Source of the DNA: Ectobius pallidus
Taxonomy: Eukaryota > Arthropoda > Insecta > Blattodea > Ectobiidae
DNA length: 64,000 nucleotides
Direction: 5' to 3'
Assembly: GCA_964059195.1 (NCBI GenBank)
Contig: CAXKWD010000005.1
Location: forward strand, 93,385,882 to 93,449,881
Below are positions 33,301-42,300 of the stretch, one piece after another. The stretch's first letter is position 1. The number at the start of each line of letters is the position of its first letter. The position numbers and the translations under genes were made by a program. Under the pieces are notes generated by a model that was not told the DNA's origin, made no database searches, and saw nothing but the letters and a program-made list of their open reading frames with translations.

Positions 33301-36300
33301 TTTAACATGGGAAACTCACATACAGCATCTAATAACAAAACTAAGCACCTTATGCTATGTCTTTCGAGTCCTGAACAAAATAACACCAATAGAAGTCCAA
33401 ATGGCAGTGTATTATGGATATGTACATTCTGTCATCTCCTATGGAATAACCTTATGGGGAGCATCACAAAAAATCTCTCTTGCGTTCAAACTACAAAAAA
33501 GGATACTCAAGATTATAAAGCAAGTACCAATCAGAGCAGAAAGCAAACCCATCTTCAAAGAACTTAAAGTACTACCCCTACCATGTATATATATAGAAAC
33601 CATATGCTTTATACACAACAATATAAACGCCTTTAGGAAGAATTCGGATTATCATTCGCATAACACAAGAAGAACCAATGACATACACCTATCCTACAAT
33701 AGGCTTACCAAGGGTCTAAACAGCACTTCGCACCAAGGCATAAATTTGTTTAATAAACTTCCAAATCACATAAAAGAATTAAGTAACCATAAGTTTAAAA
33801 AAGCTGTCAAAAATATCTTACAACTAGAACTACCATTCAGTACAAATGAATATCTAAATTTGACCATTGCTTAGGCAAATTCTGAATTTCCTCTCCCATC
33901 TTATGTGTTTTTTTTCCTTTATGTCAGCACCACAGCTGTGACTGTTACATTTGTAACTCTTATGTATATATTCTACCACTTGTATCATTGTTATTATTGT
34001 AATTTATCTTACTTGTGTGCTAAGGGATAAGTTTAAATATTAGTTTTTATGTTTACTTATTAAGATTTTGTATATTTTAGACGTAAGTTTGACGAAACCA
34101 TGATTTCTTGTAAATCTCCTATGGTGAATAAAAGCGATCAATCAATCAATCAATCAATACATTTCATTACAATAGAGAATAGCCTAGTTGGATTGTACGG
34201 TACATACTATACTCTGTTTTTCCAGATTTATTTTTTGTGGTTGTTCGGCATCAGTCTCAATCCTAATGGTGGGGACCAGGATATAGACTAAATTATGTTT
34301 TCTAATGCCAATAATGCTGATGCCCTAATGCTACCTTAAGTAGCTACTCCCTGAACCTTTTCATGTACAAGGTACACCTAACCTGTCTCAGAGCTTGCCA
34401 GAATGGAACAAACAATATGGAGATGAATATTGGAAAGGGCTTTGCCATGAGGATAGAAGTGACGGGCATGTGGGAGGGTTTATATTTTGTTGAAGCAATG
34501 CCTGCTGCAGTTATTGTCTTGACTTCTGCCTGTCACAGCTCGGCCTGGAGAAACATTGGCAACTGTTTTTAATGCTTCTGGTGAATCCTTCATGATTCCT
34601 TAACTATCTAATACCTGGCACAATTCTTTATACAGTACCCCCCCCTTTGCCTTTATGTGGTAAAATGAACCACTTATGAAATTCACAGTCTCATAGGGCA
34701 GCTCTAACTTTTTGAAAGACATTAAAATTATCATACATGTTCAAGTGAGTATAATTTCATGGCTTATTCAAATAAAGTGCTGTAACATTTCTTTATCCAT
34801 TAACTGAGCATATGAGCTGAATTCTTTAGGGAAAGGGTGATTATTCTTTGTGTCTCTGATTAGTGATTACATAATAGATTGCTGATCAACTGTCACCAAA
34901 CTCCCTGACCACGTCAATCCTTAGCTGTAGATAGTTTTAATTTATATAAAATGAAGATATCTCACATTGACGAGGAATTTTGATGAATAATAATTTAATA
35001 AAAAACTTCCATGCAGCACTGTTTATACACAGTTCAATTCAAATAAAGAAGGCTGAAGAAGGTAGAAACTATAACTACATTTTTTAGCTGCATTCTGTTT
35101 CTTTGTTGATATTTCCTTATCGTATTGCTCGAGTGTTTTAATTTTATTTTCTTTCAGTATGACACAAATGTTGTTATAAAGAGTAAGGGTACTAACTCAT
35201 TTTAAAGCTGGCCTATACTTTCTTATCTCAACATGAAGTATTTAGCTTTCTATAAAGTCACACATCAATTGTTGTAAGATGAGAATGAAAATTATTTGCC
35301 AAAGACTAAAAACCAATTCTGTAATCATGTGAATAAAATGATGTGTAGTTAAAAGCACACTCATTTAATTACTGCTCTTTTTTTTAGGTAAGGTCCAACA
35401 ATTTTATTGCTCTTATTTGTTTCAGATATCTTTTGGATTTTGCAGAAAAAATGAAGAGAAAGAAGGATCGGTTAGTATAATAGTGTTACTCATATTTAAT
35501 TTTCTTTCAGGCTCTTTCATTGTCAGCTGATCTTGAATGCTGGATGTTGTGCTGTCCCAGCAGTCGAGATCAGCTGACGATGGGATGAAAGTATTGAAAC
35601 ATGCTTTCGGAGGTAAAATACCTTTCATATGAAGAATGTGTGTTCAAAAGTACAGTGCGTTCCACATAAGAGTTGGCCAATCATGCGGGCTTCTGCATGG
35701 CGGTGGCCACAGCGCTAACTCTTGAGCGAGCAGGTGAAATATCTATGCAAATAAAGTCACTAAAATTGAGTAATTAGTATGGGTTTGTGGCCTGCACGGT
35801 CCCCAGTTCTAACAGTATGTGACTTTTATTTAGGTGGAACTTGAAAAATAAAGTATATAGTTCAAACCCCCAGACATTAAAAGAACTTAAAGACAATGCC
35901 AGAAAGGAAATTAACTTTATCTCGGAAGCTGAACTTATGCGCATGAAAGAAAATTTCTTAAAAAGTTGCCAGTGTTGTGTGGATGCAAGAGGAGGACATT
36001 TCCAACATCTCTTGTGATGAGATACGTGGTTATTTTCATTGTCATTTTAACTGTAATTGTGAGAACCTGAATCATTATGCCGTTAGCAGCTTTATTTGAG
36101 TAGATATTTCACCCGCTGTGGATACTGCAATGAATAAACCTGCATGATTGGTCAACTCTTACGTGGAATGCACTGTATATTTGTTAATATTCTTTACTGC
36201 TTCACTGTGTGATTCCCACTTAATAGTTATATATGTAAACACACTGTTATTTGCTATGTGAGAAGAGGGAAAATTCACTGCAAGATGTACATGTGGAATA

Positions 36301-39300
36301 ACTGTGAAACACGATGAATAATGACCCAAAATCTGTGACCAATATGCACTGACCTAAACATGGCTTTAGCCAAAAAAGCACGTCTGAGTTCCAAATATAC
36401 ATTGACGAAAAACATATAAGCTAAATGATCACAACCAGAAGGTTGTAGCATTTGTCCCCAATGATGTCATTGTCATTTTTCAACTGGCCTAATCCTTCTG
36501 GTGAAAATATGGGATCAGAGTTGACCTCTCACAGAAACGACCACCAGGAGCATTCCTGGAGTAAAGGCACCCAGTGCACAAGGGTGCTAACCTTCCTACA
36601 TTCCTATGCTGAATGTCTAAAAATCTGGGTGCCTCATCTCCTGAAAACCTAAGGGCTTCCACATCCTGTAGAGGAAGCAATTTAATACTTTGTTATAATA
36701 AATAGTATCTTACAACTTCTAATAGCTGACAAACAAATCTGCGGCACTACACAATGAATCAATTGAAAACAGTTGGTGCATGGCTCTGATTTTGGTTTTG
36801 TGGAAAATCTTTTCCTACCAGAACACTTTTCTTTTTTCCAGGAATGTACTTATAGACATTTTTGTGGTGGTTCCATTATCAGTGTTGAGTGGGTTTTGAC
36901 AGCTGCCCATTGTGCAGACATCACGTGAGTATCGATATTGGTTTTTATTTAATTTTTTAATTCATTCTATTGCGTAATGTAATTTTCAGCTTCTCTAGTA
37001 TACTAATAGCATTCAAATCTCTCTCAATTCTCATTTGGTGAGTGTAAGGTGTAGATTCCATCTTGCATTTTCTCTTTCTCATAGTCAATTTAAATCTCCG
37101 GAAAGTTCTTGTTACGTTGAATAGCTTTCTGGAGCTGTAGAAAATTTATTGTGATGAGTAGAGTGATTTGGCACTCTCAAGTATGAATGTTTGGATCACT
37201 TCATTATTACAGGAACCTCTTTCAATGTTCCAGATATTCTGTACTTCTACTTTGAAATCCATTCTATTTCTTTCTCTGGGTATCATTCCATAAACTATGC
37301 ATGTTTTGTACAGTACTCGAAGTTTCTTGAAATAGGTGGTACACAGAATGATGTAAAAATATGTCTGGCTCTTGTTCAGAATAGTTTATTGCAAATGCAA
37401 TTGTGAGGAAATGGGTAGTCCTGACTAAGTAGTATGGGAATACTCAGCTGTATTTTATTGCCTGTAAGCTTGAGGCAAATTTGTTGATTTTTGTTATAAA
37501 TACAAAATGTGTTAAGATACTGTAAACTACATACAATTCTTTATCAGTGAACATTTTCATTTTTGAGGAAAACCCCAATTCAAATACACAAAAAACGAGG
37601 TTTTACTGTAAATGAAATTTCCATTTGTGAACGAGAACTTTGGGCTACTATTCATGCTTCATATTTTCAAGACAAACTAAAACATATGTTATGATCATTC
37701 AGCATGTTGTTGATTAATTTGAGATGTCTTGCATCTCCTAAAAAGACAACTTTCCATGAGACAAGGAAAATGCCAGAAACCAGGAGCTGTATTTCCTGAA
37801 CATCTCACAACTATAACCTGAAAATGGCTAATTTCGGAGATATGAGGCCTACCTTCTTAACCAGTAATATGTGTCCATCATAAGATTCTACAACTTTTCA
37901 TAAGTTGCATATTTGTTTCTACCTCAAATGTTGGATTAATGCATGTTGTTGGACTAATTAACTAATAAAATAAGGTATTCCGATTCAGAGGCTTATCTTA
38001 ACACATTCGCTACCGTGCACGCCATTTGGCGTGGAAGAAATGCCAGCACTTCCCTCCCGTCCACGCCAGCTGGCGTTTAAGCGCCCGCACCAATTTTTTG
38101 TATATTTCTTCAAGGAAATGGTGAAGGTGGTAGTTTCCATTTACGGCAATAGATAGGGGGGTGAATACACTTGCTAGTTTCCATTTAAGGCAATAGATGG
38201 TGGGTGAATACATTTGCTGGATTTACAGGAACCCTAAAATTATGTCGTTGACCTCCTGACAACAAAAGAATTCCATGTGCTTTTGAAGACCAGTTTCGCA
38301 ACGCCGGTCAGTAGCGTGAAGAATGGTTAGCATTAGTAGTAGTAGTATTCCTTTGAGTCGCTAGCGACTCCTGGAGATCCGTACAGATTTTCTAGCAAGA
38401 TGGGAAGGGTCTTGCTATCCCTAAAAAATGTTAGTTCTTTCTCTGGCTATCACTGTTCTGCGAACTTCGGAGCTCCACCATCTTCTGTCTTGGGTTATTA
38501 TGATTAAGTCCTTCCAATTCCTGCCCAAGATGGAACGTATTCTGTCCAGCCATCTTTTTCTTTTCCTTCCTCTTTTTCTTGCCCCTTCCATATGTCCTGT
38601 CATCAAGTCTTTTTCCAGTGAGTCTTTTCTTCTCATGATGTGGCCAAAGTATGATAGTTTTAGTTTCAATGCCATGGCCTCAAGTGAGTATTGTGGGTTT
38701 ATTTCTTTGATTACAGAAGCATTTGTCCTTCTTTCAGTCCACGAAATTCTCAGTAATCTTCTCCATGTCCATAATTCGAAGCTGTCTAATTTCTTTCTGT
38801 CCTGTTTCTTGACCGTCCAACTCTCGCAGCCGTATAATACTATGGGAAAAATCATAGACTGAATTATACGAATCTTGGTGTTTCTACTGATGTCCGAATC
38901 CTTAAGTATCTTCTTCAGCTTCCCCACTGCAGCCCGTCCAAGATTAATTCTTCTTTTTATTTCGTCGCTGCAAGATGCTTTTCTATTTATAATGGAACCC
39001 AGAAAGTTGAAATTGTCTACTGCGTTCAGCTGTTCACCATCTATTGATATTGCACACTGTTGGCCAGTTGTTAGTACCTTTGTTTTTTTTCAAATTTAGC
39101 ATAAGGCCTGCGTCCTCACTTTTTGCTTTGACCATACTTATCAGCTGCTTCAGATCCTCCTCATTATCTGCCAGTAGTGTAGTGTCGTCTGCATATCTTA
39201 AGTTATTAATTTGCCTGCCCCCCATTCTAATACCTGCTTCTAATTCTCCTAGACCTGCCTCTCTCATGACCCATTCGCTATATAAATTGAATAGGGCAGG

Positions 39301-42300
39301 GGAAAGAATGCATCCTTGTCTCACTCCTTTTTGCACAGGGAACCAGTCTGTCGCTCCAAATTCCACCTCAACCTTTGCCTCTTGATTGGTGTACAAAGCT
39401 CTTATGAGATTGATCAGATGAAGAGGTATTCCCATGTTTTTCATGACTTCCCACATTCTATTATGTTGCACATTGTCAAAAGCCTTGCTGTAATCTATGA
39501 AACACATATAAATTTCCCTGTTTCTTTCCTGGGCTCTTTCCATGATCCATCGTAAATTCGCTATCTGGTCACGAGTTCCTCTACCTCTTCTAAAACCTGC
39601 TTGTTCTTGCGGCAGTTCTCTCTCCATGTGTTGTTCCATTCTTTTATGGATTATTCTTAGTTTAGCAATAGTTCTGTAGTTTGTACAATCTTTGGGATCC
39701 CCTTTCTTTGGAATAACAATGAACACTGATTGTTTCCAGTCCACAGGCCATGTCCCAGTCTTCCAGATTAAATTGCATAGTTTTGTTAAAATTGAAATGC
39801 AGTCTTCTTTTAATACTTTCCATAGTTTGATTGGTATTTCATCATTTCCAGTAGCTTTGTTTGAAGGAAGCTTCTCTATTGCTAATTTAACCTCACTTTC
39901 TAAGATCGGTGGTTCTAGTTCGTAGCTTTTCCGGTCCATTTCTGTAATTTTGTCTTTAAAGAGCTCAGAGGTGTATTCCTCCCATCTTTTAATAATTTCC
40001 CTTTTGTCTGTCAATATGACACCATCCTTTCCCTTTATGTTTCCTGACCTAGGTTTGAATTCCCTACATACTTCTTTGATACCTTTAAACATATCCCTTG
40101 GACTCTTTTTGCTGTTTTCTTCAATTTCTTTGCATTTATTATTTAAGAATCTTTCTTTGTCTCTTCTTGCTTCTCGTTGGAAGACGCCATTTAATTTCCT
40201 CATCTTTATATGATCTTCTTCTTTCTTGGCTTTACGCCTTTCGACTGCTATATGTAATTCCGTGTGCAGTGACAAAAGAGATAAATGTGATTATAGGCGT
40301 AGGCCATTATCAGGTGAGGAGATAGACGAATTATTATTCAACAATGATTGTGGTGTTGAATTAATCTCGTCTGCTGCAGCTCCGCGGCCACTCAACAAAC
40401 ACAGAAGTCTTCCCGAAAGTATGTAACATTTTTATGCAATAATTTCATATAGTTTTCAAGAAAAACTGAAAATAGTGAGGTAGCCTACTGTAAATTCATG
40501 TGTATGTTTAAATGGCCATTTAAAAATCCCTGGGCTGGGGCATTTAAAGAGCTGGCAGGTAGTTAGTAGTGAATGTGTTAAAGAGTTGTTTTGCAGCTCT
40601 CAGATCATTGTGTCATTTATACTATTTACTGAATGTTTTTATTTGAACAGATTGTAAATCTAAAGAATACATAAAAAAAATATATATTAATTTTATTGCA
40701 GGATTGATCGGCCATTGAACGAATTTCGAGTTCGTGCTGGTTCCCACTTGAAAAGCGAAGGTGGTTACTTACATGAGATTTTTCATGTTGTTATTCACCC
40801 TAATTATTCCGAGGAAGCAATAGATTATGATGTAGCTGTATTACAGGTATGAAACCATTAAAAAGCAACAAACTATTTTTAGTCTCAATTTGTAAAGGTT
40901 ATAGGAGATCAGGGTTTGAATTGACGTGGGCAATGGGGGGTATTTCCCCCTCTCTTAAAAAAAATTTCCTGGGCTTTTCAAATAAAAATTCCTTCCTTGC
41001 CAGGGATATATTTTCTACATTTTATAAACTTCAGTTTAAAATCCCAATGCAACTATCGGAAATATTCACTTATGTTTCTTCATAATGCCGCTGAACTTAT
41101 TGGCATCACAAACACAATGTGTAGCAAGAAAATTTATCTAACAAGCATTTTATGTGCATGATGTAACAGAAGAATGACAATGGATTTAATGCTTTGTGTT
41201 GGTTTCTTTTTTACGGCAACAATACGGTTAAAGAATGTTTGCTATAACAATGAATGCAGTAGTGATTGGTGTTCCGTGATTGGTGTGACTTTTATAGAAA
41301 GTGGATGTTCTGGTTAAGAACAGTGATAAATTTGGACCCATATTTAATCTGTGCCCTTGTCAAAATGTTTGATTCGAACCCTGCAAAAGACTAATAAGTC
41401 AAATAAAAACAATATGTAACACAGGAATAGTTATAAATAAAATGGGAATCTGTAGACCCATAGCACTTGTTAATGATTAAACTGCACATGTCTCATTCTG
41501 CAAAGTGCTCGAATTAACTACTCTGAATTTATGTACATAACACTACCATATGTAGAACACAAAGAGCACAAGAAATAATTATATTGGGTTTCCATAGATG
41601 AATTGCCAGCGTTACGTTGGAATAGGCTGAGAATACACATAAGACAGATCACAGCCATGAACTAGGTGTAATAGCTACGCCTTAAGTTATAACAGTCCTT
41701 TAAAAATAATTTTTTAGACAGCTTGAATCAGAAGTCAAATTTCTAACACAAAGAGACACGATGTAACAGTTGCACGTTATCACACTAGCGCTATAAAATG
41801 TTTATGCCTCTCCATTGGTACTTGCAAAAAACACAAAGAATAGGCATATTTATCAGCAATTGCAGTAATTGTAACTACATAACAACAACCAAGAATGCTC
41901 AAAGAAAACACATGTATCTATTTGACTTGGGTTTTTTTCATGGTTTCCCCCTGTTAAAGGCAAGTGCCGAATTGTTTAATTACTTACTATATATATATAA
42001 CTGCTATTTCTTCCTGTATAAAATCCAATAAAAATTTAATATTAGTTGAATTAACCTACCATAAACACATCAAAACAGAAAAAAGCAGAATATCAATAGT
42101 TACATGAATGTGGCCTACTGATATACACATGTAACGTGACTCCTGGTCATAAGCTCAATGTTCAAACAAGTATAAATAGGGGTGAATTAATTATTCAAAT
42201 ATCTAATATATTATTTGATAAATATTAATGGTTTCATAAAAATAGTGAATGATACACACGGTAAAATGATTTTATTTTGCTCGTAAGATTGCTTCACTCG

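Larger units (their letters stand above)
38333..40280 (-). mobile_element. RTE-like LINE nested in the piggyBac element, 5' truncated
   Basis: The 3' end has a TACTACTAC tail at 38336-38348 (read on the - strand) and the coding region occupies the rest. The 5' end breaks off at about 40280, within the protein region before the reverse transcriptase core, so no endonuclease is present. This length-limited loss is typical of target-primed insertion. Confidence 0.8.
38002..40577. mobile_element. piggyBac-type transposon with TTAA flanks, containing a nested LINE
   Basis: TTAA lies at 37998-38001 and 40578-40581. Inward from it, the ends CACATTCGCTAC and (inverted) CACATTCACTAC agree at 11 of 12 positions, the layout of piggyBac elements. 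Subterminal palindromic ACGCCATTTGGCGTGG and CACGCCAGCTGGCGTT motifs lie inside the left end. The original interior has been displaced by the LINE at 38333-40280; a short transposase N-terminal piece survives beside it. Confidence 0.7.

Noticed and set aside
35511..35613. Alternative protease exon after the acceptor TTTTCTTTCAG at 35510
   Set aside because: In the required phase it meets a TGA after 25 codons, and the sequence folds into a hairpin instead.
38428..40325. Many + strand open frames opposite the RTE-like LINE
   Set aside because: They are antisense shadows of the reverse transcriptase.
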